DNA of 64,000 nucleotides, from contig NZ_PVTG01000021.1 in assembly GCF_003002915.1 (NCBI RefSeq), positions 44,857 to 108,856 of the forward strand, in the 5' to 3' direction. Numbering within the stretch: the stretch's first letter is position 1; every line of letters starts with the position of its first letter. Origin of the DNA: Geodermatophilus tzadiensis (lineage in GTDB: Bacteria; Actinomycetota; Actinomycetes; Mycobacteriales; Geodermatophilaceae). The notes beneath the pieces were generated by a model. That model worked only from the letters and a program-made list of their open reading frames with translations. It had not been told where the DNA came from and ran no database searches. Position numbers and translations under genes: made by a program. Below are positions 15,574-23,811 of the stretch, in pieces.

Positions 15574-15735
15574 ATGGGGATGTTGAGGAAGCTCGTGGCT
15601 TCGGGCGTCGCCGCCAAGGTGGTGCAGGAGCTGCAGAAGCCGCAGAACCAGGCCAAGATCAAGCAGTTCATCCGCGACTACCAGGCCAAGAGCAAGGGCG
15701 GTCGCGGCGGCGGCACCGCCCGCCGCGGGTACTGA
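15574..15735 (+). CDS. Small conserved basic protein (53 residues)
   Basis: ATG 15574 follows an excellent ribosome-binding site (aggaggag). The product begins MGMLRKLVASGVAAKVVQEL, continues with KPQNQAKIKQFIRDYQAK and ends in a glycine/arginine tail. Short proteins with this layout (hydrophobic helix, then PxNQAKIK) are common in actinobacteria, with no known function. A perfect hairpin follows 13 bp after the stop, so this is a self-contained transcription unit. The strong ribosome-binding site, codon use and terminator make it convincing despite its size. Confidence 0.75.
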   Translation: MGMLRKLVASGVAAKVVQELQKPQNQAKIKQFIRDYQAKSKGGRGGGTARRGY

Positions 15736-15748
15736 TCCCGGCTCACCT

Positions 15749-15786
15749 CGCGACCCCCGTCCCGGACCCCCGGGACGGGGGTCGCG
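15749..15786 (+). terminator. Perfect 17-bp hairpin after the 53-residue gene
   Basis: Arms starting at 15749 (CGCGACCCCCGTCCCGG) and ending at 15786 are exact reverse complements around a loop of four bases. The position just after the stop at 15735 fits a terminator for the small gene. Confidence 0.8.
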
Positions 15787-15857
15787 TCGTGTCCGGGGAC
15801 GGCCGTGCTGCTAGACCCCGGGCAGCCAACGGACAGCGGACGACCACCTGAGGACGG

Positions 15858-15892
15858 TCGTGCTCTGCCCCGCCAGGCGGGGCAGAGCACGA
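15858..15892. repeat. Isolated copy of the GTGCTCTGCCC palindrome
   Basis: TCGTGCTCTGCCCCGCC (15858-15874), one A, then the exact reverse complement to 15892. This is the same element as the three copies at 25160-25323, differing from the copy at 25224 only in the central base. As there, a GAGGTGT box follows (15906-15912, 13 bp after the palindrome). It lies between the end of the small 53-residue gene unit and the end of the fumarylacetoacetase-family gene. Confidence 0.85.
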
Positions 15893-16003
15893 GGTACGTC
15901 GCGGTGAGGTGTGGTGCGCCCGGGATCGGTGGGGTGGCGCTGCACGTCCGGGACGACGGCGTCCGCGTCGACGGCTCGAGGCCGTGGCAGCCTTCGGCGT
16001 TCC

Positions 16004-16927
16004 TCAGGAGGTCGACGCCGGCGGACCCAGGGGAACGGGATCGGGGCCCGCGACGATCGGCGCCGTCACCGTGCCGATCCCCTCGACCGTCACCGCGACC
16101 TCCACGCCCGGCCGCAGCCACGGGTGCCGCTCCTCGCCGTGCAGCGACCGCAGCTCCAGCAGGCAGCCGGTGCCCACCGTGCCGCTGCCGACGACGTCGC
16201 CGGGCCGCAGCTCCGTCCCCCGGGACGCGTAGGCCAGCATCTGCCCGAACGACCAGCGGATGTCGGCCCAGCTGCCGCCGCCCTGCTCGGCCCCGTCCAC
16301 CGAGGCGCTCATCTGCAGCGCGTAGCCGTGCCCGGAGCGGTAGGGCTCCAGCTCGTCGGGCGTCACCAGCACCGGCCCGATCGTCGTCGCGCCGTCCTTG
16401 CCCTTCGCCGGCCCGAGTCCGACCTGCGACTCCACGCCCTGCACGTCGCGGGCGCTCCAGTCGACGAACACCGTGTAGCCGGCGATCGCCGCCTCGGCCT
16501 CCTCGGGCGTCAGGTCCGACCCGCCCCGGCCCACGACCGCGGCCACCTCGACCTCGTAGTCGAAGGCCTCCGAGCCTGGGGAGACCGGCACCGGCTCGCC
16601 CGGGCCGCGGATCGCCGCCGGGTTGGCGAAGTAGAAGACCGGCTGCCGGAACCACACCGGGGACACCTCCCGCCCGAACGCGGCCGAGGCGTTGCGCGCG
16701 TGCTCCTCGAAGGACAGGAAGTCGCGCACCGACGGCGGCCGCGGCACCGGCGCCCGCAGCACGAGCCCCTCCTCCGGCAGCACCTCGACCGGCTCGCGGT
16801 CGGCGGCCGCGGCGAGGTCGGGCAGCAGGTCGACCAGGGCGGCGTCCAGCCCGTGCACCTGCCCGTCGCGCAGCAGCCCGGCCCGCTCGGCCCCGGTGGA
16901 CGGCGAGACGTAGGTCACCCAGCGCAC
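16004..16927 (-). CDS. Fumarylacetoacetate hydrolase family protein
   Basis: The 307-residue protein matches the FAH family in length and motifs: FDYEVEVAAVVGRGG contains the metal-binding Glu pair, then YTVFVDWSARDVQG, GPAKGKDGATTIGPVLVT and the late GDVVGSGTVGTGC loop. Family members cleave C-C bonds or hydrolyse acylpyruvates at the end of aromatic degradation. The N-terminal 70 residues resemble the short extra domain of true fumarylacetoacetases. It lies 13 bp downstream of a metallo-beta-lactamase-fold gene on the same strand, suggesting a two-gene catabolic unit; the substrate is not evident. Confidence 0.85.
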   Translation of the reverse strand: MRWVTYVSPSTGAERAGLLRDGQVHGLDAALVDLLPDLAAAADREPVEVLPEEGLVLRAPVPRPPSVRDFLSFEEHARNASAAFGREVSPVWFRQPVFYFANPAAIRGPGEPVPVSPGSEAFDYEVEVAAVVGRGGSDLTPEEAEAAIAGYTVFVDWSARDVQGVESQVGLGPAKGKDGATTIGPVLVTPDELEPYRSGHGYALQMSASVDGAEQGGGSWADIRWSFGQMLAYASRGTELRPGDVVGSGTVGTGCLLELRSLHGEERHPWLRPGVEVAVTVEGIGTVTAPIVAGPDPVPLGPPASTS

Positions 16928-16940
16928 CAGCTCTCCTCCC

Positions 16941-17870
16941 TCACGCCCGGCAGCCGATGGGGCCGCCGTGGAACGCGACCATGTCCGGCCAGATCGCGGT
17001 CAGCGGCAGCCGCTCTCCCGGTGCTCCGCCGTCGAGCTCCGCGTACGCCCGGTGCAGGTTGCCCACCAGCCGCTCGGACTCCTGCCACGCCGCGTACGGG
17101 TTGTCCGCGCGCCGCCGCGCCGTCTCCAGCGGCGACCACCCGGCCGCGTGGCCCTCGCGGGCGGTCGAGTCGACGAACGCCGCGTAGCCGGCCAGGTCGT
17201 CGAGCAGCCGGGGCACCTCCGCGCCGCGGCACACCGGCCCGTGCCCCGGCACGAGCACCTCCGGCTCCAGCGCGCGCAGCGCCTCGATCGCCCGCGGGTA
17301 CCCGGCCACGCTGCCCTCGGCGAGGAAGGGCTGGCCGCCGGCGAACGCGATGTCCCCGGCGAACGCCACCCGCTCCGCGGGCAGCCACACGACCACGTCG
17401 CCGCGCGTGTGCGCCGGCCCGACCGCGTGCAGCTCCACCGCCCGCTCGCCGAGGTGCAGCGTCATCGCGCCGGTGAACGTCACGTCGGGCGGGCGGACCT
17501 CGAGGTGGCCGTAGTCCGGCCCGGTGAGCACCTGCGCGGCCAGCAGGCCCGCGGCGACCTGGTCCTCCCGGCTGTGCGCGTGCCCCACCACCGGCGTGCC
17601 CTCGGGGACCAGCCAGTTGCCGAAGGTGTGGTCGCCGTGGTGGTGGGTGTTCACCACCGCGCGCAGCCGACCGCGGGCGACGTCGGCCACCGCCGCGAAC
17701 AGCGCCCGGTTGCGCGCCTCGGTCGAGGTGGTGTCGACCATCAGCCCGGCGCCGTCGTCGCCGGTGACCACGCCGGTGTTGTTGATCATCCAGCTGCCGT
17801 CGGGCTGCACGTAGGCGAAGACGCCCGGTGCCACCTGCTGCAGCGTCGCGGCCTCGATCGCGGTACTCAC
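16941..17870 (-). CDS. Metallo-beta-lactamase-fold hydrolase
   Basis: The product of about 309 residues shows the metal-site motif VNTHHHGDHTFGNW, later histidines in VGPAHTRGDVVVW and the aspartate in VAFAGDIAFAGGQPF, followed by VLVPGHGPVCRG. All ligands for a two-metal centre are present. Such enzymes hydrolyse lactones, thioesters or phosphodiesters. GTG 17870 is chosen because upstream residues are low-complexity; an ATG at 17924 would add 18. It precedes the FAH-family gene in the same direction, so both may act on the same catabolic intermediate. Confidence 0.8.
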   Translation of the reverse strand: MSTAIEAATLQQVAPGVFAYVQPDGSWMINNTGVVTGDDGAGLMVDTTSTEARNRALFAAVADVARGRLRAVVNTHHHGDHTFGNWLVPEGTPVVGHAHSREDQVAAGLLAAQVLTGPDYGHLEVRPPDVTFTGAMTLHLGERAVELHAVGPAHTRGDVVVWLPAERVAFAGDIAFAGGQPFLAEGSVAGYPRAIEALRALEPEVLVPGHGPVCRGAEVPRLLDDLAGYAAFVDSTAREGHAAGWSPLETARRRADNPYAAWQESERLVGNLHRAYAELDGGAPGERLPLTAIWPDMVAFHGGPIGCRA

Positions 17871-18019
17871 CGGACCGCCGGCTGCGGGCGGTGGGCCTGG
17901 CAGAGCGGCTCCATGACGTCCCATCCGTTCTCGCGGGTGCCTCCGGCGTCGGCCGGTCCCGCGTCGGCTGCGCGCTCACTGTCCTGCACGTTCCACCGGT
18001 AGGGGCAGGGGGGCTTTCG

Positions 18020-19198
18020 TCAGTCGCCCTTGACGTTGACCACCTGGCGCAGCGTGTGCCGGACCTCCACCAGGTCGGCGGCGTCGGCCATGACGACGTC
18101 GATGGACTTGTAGGCATCCGGGTGCTCGTCGAGGAAGGCGTCGGAGTGCCCCCAGGCGATGCCCCTCATCCGGCGGTCGAGGTCGGCGCGGGTGAACTGC
18201 CGGCGCGCCGCGCCACGGGAGAACGCGCGGCCCGCGCCGTGCGGCGCCGACATCAGCGACTCCGCGTTGCCCTTCCCGACCACGACGTAGGACGCCGCGC
18301 CCATCGAACCCGGGATCAGTCCCCACTGGCCCGCGCGCGCGGAGATCGCGCCCTTGCGGGACAGCCACACGTCGGCACCGAAGTGGCGCTCGCGCTCGGT
18401 GTAGTTGTGGTGGCACTGCACGACCTGCGCGCGGTGCACCTCCTCGGTGAGGCCGTGTCCACTCAAGAACCGCGACAGCTGCTCGGCGACGCGGTCCATC
18501 ATCTCCTCGCGGTTGAGCGCGGCGAACCGCTGCGCCCAGTGCAGCGCCTCGACGTAGGCGTCGAACTCCGGCTCGCCCTCCTCCAGGTACGCCAGGTCGC
18601 GGTCGGGGACGTCGACCCCCTTGGCCCGGGTGCGGTCCTGGGCGATCCGGATGTGCTTCGACGCCAGCTTGTTGCCGACCCCGCGCGAGCCCGAGTGCAG
18701 GAACAGCCACACGCGGTCGGCCTCGTCGAGGGAGACCTCGATGAAGTGGTTGCCCGACCCGAGCGAGCCCAGCTGCTGCGGCCAGTTCGGCGCGACGCCG
18801 TCGGCCTGGGCCGCGCCCGGCAGGTCCCGCAGCTCCCCGACCCGCGCCGCCGCGCTGTCGCGCACCTTCTTGTTGTAGCGGCCGGCCGACAGGGGGATGG
18901 CCCGCGAGATCTGCTGGTGCAGTGTCGCGAGGTCCCGGCCGCGGACGTCGTCGCCGGTGAACTGGGTGCGGACGGCCATCATCCCGCAGCCGATGTCCAC
19001 CCCGACCGCGGCCGGGATGATCGCGCGGTCGGTCGGGATGACCGAGCCGACGGTCGCGCCGAGACCGAGGTGCGCATCGGGCATCAGCGCGACGTGCGGG
19101 TGGATGAACGGCATCGACGCCGTCCGCTCGGCCTGCGCCCGGGTGGTCGGCTCCAGGATCGACGCCCAGTTGAGCAGGCGTTCGCTGATCTCCTCCAT
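18020..19198 (-). CDS. rtcB: RtcB-family RNA-splicing ligase
   Basis: The 392-residue protein carries the RtcB signatures MPDAHLGLGATVGSVIP, VGVDIGCGMMAVRT (metal-binding Cys), GSGNHFIEV, LHSGSRGVGNK, and near the end MSAPHGAGRAFSR, which holds the GMP-accepting histidine. RtcB joins RNA ends carrying 2',3'-cyclic phosphate or 3'-phosphate to 5'-OH using GTP and manganese. It starts at ATG 19198 behind aggaaggcagg and appears monocistronic. No RtcA, archease or RtcR gene is next to it. Length is typical of the shorter bacterial form. Confidence 0.92.
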   Translation of the reverse strand: MEEISERLLNWASILEPTTRAQAERTASMPFIHPHVALMPDAHLGLGATVGSVIPTDRAIIPAAVGVDIGCGMMAVRTQFTGDDVRGRDLATLHQQISRAIPLSAGRYNKKVRDSAAARVGELRDLPGAAQADGVAPNWPQQLGSLGSGNHFIEVSLDEADRVWLFLHSGSRGVGNKLASKHIRIAQDRTRAKGVDVPDRDLAYLEEGEPEFDAYVEALHWAQRFAALNREEMMDRVAEQLSRFLSGHGLTEEVHRAQVVQCHHNYTERERHFGADVWLSRKGAISARAGQWGLIPGSMGAASYVVVGKGNAESLMSAPHGAGRAFSRGAARRQFTRADLDRRMRGIAWGHSDAFLDEHPDAYKSIDVVMADAADLVEVRHTLRQVVNVKGD

Positions 19199-19342
19199 GG
19201 TCCTGCCTTCCTCCTGCCGCGGGCTGCGCGCCGCCACCGCACTACCCGGCGCCGTGCCCGGTCGACCCGGCGTGCCGTTTCCGTTCCGCGGGCCCCGGGC
19301 AGGCGGCGGGGGACAGCCGGACCCCACAGTGAGGACACCGCG

Positions 19343-20311
19343 ATGCAGGTCGGACTGAAGCTCGCCACCGAGGCCTTTCCGCCCAACGAGGTGGTCCGCC
19401 AGACGGTCCGCGCGGAGGAGGCCGGCTTCGACTTCGTCGAGCTGAGCGACCACTTCCACCCGTGGCTGGACGTCCAGGGCCACAGCGGCTTCACCTGGTC
19501 GATGCTCGGGTCGATGGCGGCGCGGACCCAGCGGATCGGCCTGGTCACCGGCGTGACGTGCCCGATCATCCGGTACCACCCGGCGGTCATCGCCCAGGCC
19601 GCCGCGACGGTGCAGATCCTCTCGGACAACCGGTTCACCCTCGGCATCGGCGCCGGTGAGCGGCTCAACGAGCACGTCGTGGGCCAGGGCTGGCCGGCCG
19701 TGCGCACGCGGCACAAGATGCTCACCGAGGCACTGGAGATCATCAAGCTGCTCTGGCAGGGCGGCTACCAGTCCTACGACGGGCAGTACCTGCAGCTCGA
19801 GGACGCCCGCGTGTTCGACCTGCCCGACCGGCTGCCGGTCATCGCCGTCGCCAGCGGCGGGCACAACGCCTCGACGCTGGCCGCCGAGCACGGCGACGGG
19901 CTGTTCGCCACCGAGCCGCGCAGCGACCTGGTCGAGGCCTACCGCGACGCCGGCGGCGCCGGCCCGCGCTACGCCGAGGTGCCGATGGCCTGGGCCACCG
20001 ACGAGGAGTCCGCCGTCCAGGAGGCGCTCACGACCAGCCGCTGGGCGCTCACCGGGTGGAAGGTGATGAGCGAGCTGCCCAACCCGGTGAACTTCGACGC
20101 GGCCAGCGCCACGGTGAAGCCCGACGACATCCGCCAGCAGTTCTCCTGCGGCCCGGACGTCGACAGGCACGTGCAGCAGGTGCAGCCCTACGTCGACGCC
20201 GGCTTCGACCACATCGTGCTGCAGAACGCCGGCCCCGACCCCGACGGCTTCATCGACGCCTGCGCCGGCGGGCTGATCGAGCGGGTCCGCGCGCTCACCC
20301 CGTCGTCCTGA
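19343..20311 (+). CDS. F420-dependent LLM-class oxidoreductase (glucose-6-phosphate dehydrogenase-like)
   Basis: The 322-residue protein starts MQVGLKLATEAFPPNEVV and shows the luciferase-like TIM-barrel motifs FVELSDHFHPWLDVQG, IGLVTGVTCPIIRYHP, IGAGERLNEHVVG and AVASGGHNASTLAAEHGDG. These match the F420-dependent glucose-6-phosphate dehydrogenase-like subfamily of actinobacteria. The cofactor would be the deazaflavin F420; the exact substrate is uncertain because this subfamily is broad. ATG 19343 follows gagg at normal distance. It is divergent from rtcB. Confidence 0.85.
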   Translation: MQVGLKLATEAFPPNEVVRQTVRAEEAGFDFVELSDHFHPWLDVQGHSGFTWSMLGSMAARTQRIGLVTGVTCPIIRYHPAVIAQAAATVQILSDNRFTLGIGAGERLNEHVVGQGWPAVRTRHKMLTEALEIIKLLWQGGYQSYDGQYLQLEDARVFDLPDRLPVIAVASGGHNASTLAAEHGDGLFATEPRSDLVEAYRDAGGAGPRYAEVPMAWATDEESAVQEALTTSRWALTGWKVMSELPNPVNFDAASATVKPDDIRQQFSCGPDVDRHVQQVQPYVDAGFDHIVLQNAGPDPDGFIDACAGGLIERVRALTPSS

Positions 20312-20366
20312 CGCGTATCCCGGGTGGGGACGCTTGCGCGACACCTCCCCGGGTAGCCCGCCGTCC

Positions 20367-20723
20367 ATGAGCGGGACGAGCGAGAGCCGGGTCAGCAAGG
20401 TCGAGGCGGTCGCCGTGGAGGCCGGGGGGATGGGGCAGCGCAACCTGGCGGCCGGCTCCCGGATCGGGATGCGCCTGTGGGCCGCGCAGCAGCCGAGCGA
20501 GGGCGAGCCCGAGGTGGCCCGCGACTACGAGACGGTGGGCTACGCCGTCTCCGGGCGGGCCCGGCTGCGGGCGGAGGACCAGACGCTGGAGCTGGGGCCC
20601 GGCGACTCGTGGGTGGTGCCGGCGGGGGTGCGGCACACCTACGAGATCGTCGAGCCGTTCACCGCGGTCGAGGCCACCTCCCCGCCCGCGCAGGAGGCCG
20701 GCCGCGACGCCCCGCCGTCCTGA
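20367..20723 (+). CDS. Small cupin-domain protein
   Basis: The 118-residue product has one cupin domain: the first motif around ARDYETVGYAVSGRARL, lacking the usual histidine pair, and the second LGPGDSWVVPAGVRHTYE with the Pro and His in place. The missing histidines suggest a binding rather than a metal-enzyme role. ATG 20367 is preferred; an upstream GTG at 20334 would add 11 residues. It converges on the anti-sigma kinase gene with 6 bp between stops. Confidence 0.7.
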   Translation: MSGTSESRVSKVEAVAVEAGGMGQRNLAAGSRIGMRLWAAQQPSEGEPEVARDYETVGYAVSGRARLRAEDQTLELGPGDSWVVPAGVRHTYEIVEPFTAVEATSPPAQEAGRDAPPS

Positions 20724-20729
20724 GCGAGG

Positions 20730-21158
20730 TCAGGGGCGGTCGAGCAGCCGCAGCGTCGGGCGCGAGGACAGCCGCTTCTCCAGGCTGACCCGGTGCCGGC
20801 CGTCGGGGTCGTTGCGGAAGTCGAGCGAGTCGACCAGCGCCTGCATGAGCCTCAGCCCCGCGCCGCCGCCGTCGGCCGACGGCTCGCGCCCGGCGACCTC
20901 GTCCGGGTCGAAGCCGCTGCCGTCGTCGACGACGGTGATCCGGCACACCTCGCCGGCGATGGCGACCGACACCTCGTACTCGGCGTGCGCACCGGCGTGC
21001 CGGACGACGTTCGCGCACGCCTCGGTGAGCGCCAGCGTGGTCTCCTCCACCACCGGCCGGTCGATGCGCAGGTGCTCGAGCGCCTGCCGGCACAGCCCCC
21101 GCACGAACGGCACGCTGTCGACGTCCACCGGAAGACGTACGGTGAAGCTGATCTCCAC
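20730..21158 (-). CDS. RsbW/SpoIIAB-like anti-sigma factor ATPase-fold protein
   Basis: The 142-residue protein is a single HATPase domain: N box TEACANVVRHAG, G1 box VVDDGSGFDPD and G2 region GGGAGLRLMQALVDSLDF. Serine kinases of this type bind a sigma factor and phosphorylate a STAS antagonist. GTG 21158 is preceded by ggagg at 7 bp. It is divergent from the STAS gene and its phosphatase, which together form a complete partner-switching set except for the sigma factor, which is not in the window. Confidence 0.85.
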   Translation of the reverse strand: MEISFTVRLPVDVDSVPFVRGLCRQALEHLRIDRPVVEETTLALTEACANVVRHAGAHAEYEVSVAIAGEVCRITVVDDGSGFDPDEVAGREPSADGGGAGLRLMQALVDSLDFRNDPDGRHRVSLEKRLSSRPTLRLLDRP

Positions 21159-21227
21159 CCCGGGCCTCCCCGCGCAGCGTCCGGTTACGCTCCCTGGGTC
21201 CGACCACCGCACCGAGGGAGCCCGATC

Positions 21228-21578
21228 GTGCAGTTCGCCGTCGACCGCACAGCGGTGCACGGACGGCCGGCGCTGAGGGTACGCGGTGAGCTCGACGTCG
21301 CCACGGTGGCCCAGCTGGCCCGGTGCGTGGAGGCCGAGCTGTCCGCCGCGCCGCGGGCGCTGGTGGTCGACCTGACCGACACCGCGTTCATGGACTCCTC
21401 CGGCGCCCGGCAGCTGGCCCGCACCGCCAAGCGCGCCGCCGAGACCGGCACCGCGCTGCAGGTGGTCTGCCCCCGCGCGAACTCCCCGGTGCGCCTGGTC
21501 ATCGACCTGCTCGAGCTCGACCGGCTGGTGCCCGTGGTCGAGACCGCCGGGCTCACCGACGGGGAGGTCGGGTCCTAG
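21228..21578 (+). CDS. STAS-domain anti-sigma factor antagonist
   Basis: The 116-residue protein matches RsbV/SpoIIAA: VRGELDVATVAQL near the start and DTAFMDSSGARQL containing the phosphorylation site. Serine 58 in D56-S57-S58-G59 aligns with the phosphorylated serine of SpoIIAA. In the unphosphorylated form it would bind the anti-sigma kinase and free the sigma factor. It starts at GTG 21228 after gaggga and precedes the phytochrome-phosphatase gene by 10 bp, so the two are co-transcribed. Confidence 0.88.
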   Translation: MQFAVDRTAVHGRPALRVRGELDVATVAQLARCVEAELSAAPRALVVDLTDTAFMDSSGARQLARTAKRAAETGTALQVVCPRANSPVRLVIDLLELDRLVPVVETAGLTDGEVGS

Positions 21579-21588
21579 GGTCGCGGCG

Positions 21589-23808
21589 GTGACCTCGTCC
21601 CCGCCGCCCGCCGTCCCCGACCCGGTGCGCCGGCAGGTCGACGCTGACGCGCTGGCCCGCTGCGCCGACGAGCCGATCGCCGTCCCCGGCGCCGTCCAGC
21701 CGCACGGCGCGCTGCTGGCGGTCACCGAAGCCGACCTCGCCGTCGTCCTCGCCTCGGCCAACGCCGCCGACGTCCTGGGCGTCGAGCTCACCCGCCGGAC
21801 GCTGGCCGACCTGCTCGGCCCTGCCGAGCTCGACCGGCTGCGCGCCGCGCTGGCCGGCGACCTCCCCGAGGCGGAACCACTGCGGGTCTCACCCGGCGGC
21901 CGCGAGCTGGACCTGGTGCTCTCGCGCAGCGACGGACTGCTGGTCACCGAGTGGGAGCCGGTCGCCGGCGCCGGGCAGGCCGGTGCGGCCTGGCACCGGC
22001 GGCTGCCCACGGTGCTGCAGCGGCTGTCGGCGCCCACGTCGCTCGAGGGGCTGACCGGGGTGCTGGCCCGCGAGGTGCGCGCGCTGACCGGCTTCGACCG
22101 GGTGATGGTCTACCGCTTCGACGCCGAGTGGAACGGCGAGGTGGTCGCCGAGGACCGCCGCGCCGACCTCGAGCCCTTCCTCGGCCTGCACTACCCGGCC
22201 GGCGACATCCCCGCCCAGGCCCGGGCGCTGTACGCCACCCACTGGCTGCGGCTGATCCCCGACGCCCGCTACACGCCGGTGCCGCTGGAGCCGCCGCTGG
22301 TGCCCGGCACCGGCCGGCCGCTGGACCTCTCGGGCGCGATGCTGCGCAGCGTCTCCCCGGTGCACCTGGAGTACCTGGCCAACATGGGCGTCACCGCCTC
22401 GATGTCGGTCTCGCTCGTCGACCGCGGCCGGCTGTGGGGCCTCGTCGCCTGCCACTCCTACAGCGGCCCGCACCGGCCCTCCTACGCCGACCGCACCGCC
22501 GCGGAGTTCCTCGGCCGCACCGCCTCGCTGCTGCTGCACACCACCGTCGAGGCCGGCGAGCACGACCGCGCGGTCGCGGTGGCCCGGCGCGAGGCCGAGC
22601 TGGCGGCCGCGGTCGGCCGCACGCCACGCACGCCGGCGGCCGCGCTGGTCGGCGGGGCGCTGACCGTGCTCGACCTGCTCCCCGCGGCCGGGGCGGCGGT
22701 CCGCCTCGACGGGCGGCTGCACCTGCTCGGGACCACGCCGCCGGCCGAGCGGGTGGCCGCCGTCGTCCCGGCGGTGCTGCGGGCCGGCGGGGCCATCGAC
22801 CGGCTGACCCGCGCGCTGCCCGGGTTCGACGACCTCGCTGCCGACGCCAGCGGGGTGCTGGCCGTCGAGGTCGGCGGCGGCCGCGGGGACTTCCTCGCCT
22901 GGTTCCGCCCGGAGTCACCGCGCGAGGTGTCCTGGGGCGGGGACCCGCACACCTCCAAGGTCACCGACGGCCGGCTCTCCCCGCGCCGCTCGTTCGCCCG
23001 CTGGACCGAGACCGTCCGCGGCACCGCCCGGCCGTGGCGCGAGCACGAGGTGGCCGCCGCGCGGGCGCTGGCCGGGCACCTCGCCGAGGCGGTGCTGGCC
23101 CGCGCCGCGGAGGACGACCGGCTGTCGGCCGCGCTGCAGCGCACCCTGCTGCTCGAGGAGCTGCCCAAGGTGCCCGGCGTCGCGCTCGGCGCCCGCTACC
23201 GGCCCAGCCAGGCCGACGTCGTCGGCGGCGACTGGTACGACCTGGTGCCGCTGCCCGGCGGGGAGCTGGCCGTGGTGCTCGGCGACGTCGCCGGCCACGG
23301 CCTGTCCGCCGCGTCGGTGACCGCCCAGCTGCGGCACGCGCTGCGCGCCGTGCTGCTGCGCGACGAGGGCCCGGCGGCCGCCCTGTCGGCGCTCAACCAG
23401 CTCGTCGGCGCGCTGCTGCCCGGCGAGATGGCCACCGCCGTCGTCGCCCAGCTCGACCTCGCCACCGGCCGGGTCGCGCTGGCCAACGCCGGGCACCTGC
23501 CGGCCGTGCACGCCGCGGGCGGCGTCGGCCGGCTCGTCACCGACGGGCGCGGCCCGGCCCTGGGCCTGCTCGACGCGGTCGGCTACCCGCAGACCGAGCT
23601 GCGGCTCGACGCCGGCGACCGGCTGCTGCTCTACAGCGACGGCCTGGTCGAGCGCCGCGACCGGCCGCTGCCCGAGGGACTGGAGGCGGTCCGCGAGGCC
23701 GTGGCCGCCGTCGCCGGGGAGCCGCAGGCGGTCGTCGACGGCGTGGTGGCCGCGCTCGACCCGCCCGGCGACGACGACGTCACCGTGGTGGGCCTGGCGC
23801 GGGTCTGA
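21589..23808 (+). CDS. Bacteriophytochrome fused to a PP2C (RsbU/SpoIIE-type) phosphatase
   Basis: The 739-residue protein has a full phytochrome sensory core: Cys25 in RCADEPIAVPGAVQPHG, where biliverdin attaches in bacteriophytochromes; a PAS_2 domain to about residue 110; a GAF domain with FDRVMVYRFD, YPAGDIPAQAR (the PASDIP-type motif) and SPVHLEYLANMGV (chromophore histidine); and a PHY domain with the tongue motif PRRSFARW. From about residue 520 a SpoIIE/RsbU phosphatase follows: VVGGDWYDLVPL, GDVAGHGLSAA, LANAGHLPAV and LLYSDGLVERRD. Light would control dephosphorylation of the STAS protein encoded just upstream. No heme oxygenase gene for biliverdin is within the window. Confidence 0.92.
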   Translation: MTSSPPPAVPDPVRRQVDADALARCADEPIAVPGAVQPHGALLAVTEADLAVVLASANAADVLGVELTRRTLADLLGPAELDRLRAALAGDLPEAEPLRVSPGGRELDLVLSRSDGLLVTEWEPVAGAGQAGAAWHRRLPTVLQRLSAPTSLEGLTGVLAREVRALTGFDRVMVYRFDAEWNGEVVAEDRRADLEPFLGLHYPAGDIPAQARALYATHWLRLIPDARYTPVPLEPPLVPGTGRPLDLSGAMLRSVSPVHLEYLANMGVTASMSVSLVDRGRLWGLVACHSYSGPHRPSYADRTAAEFLGRTASLLLHTTVEAGEHDRAVAVARREAELAAAVGRTPRTPAAALVGGALTVLDLLPAAGAAVRLDGRLHLLGTTPPAERVAAVVPAVLRAGGAIDRLTRALPGFDDLAADASGVLAVEVGGGRGDFLAWFRPESPREVSWGGDPHTSKVTDGRLSPRRSFARWTETVRGTARPWREHEVAAARALAGHLAEAVLARAAEDDRLSAALQRTLLLEELPKVPGVALGARYRPSQADVVGGDWYDLVPLPGGELAVVLGDVAGHGLSAASVTAQLRHALRAVLLRDEGPAAALSALNQLVGALLPGEMATAVVAQLDLATGRVALANAGHLPAVHAAGGVGRLVTDGRGPALGLLDAVGYPQTELRLDAGDRLLLYSDGLVERRDRPLPEGLEAVREAVAAVAGEPQAVVDGVVAALDPPGDDDVTVVGLARV

Positions 23809-23811
23809 TCC

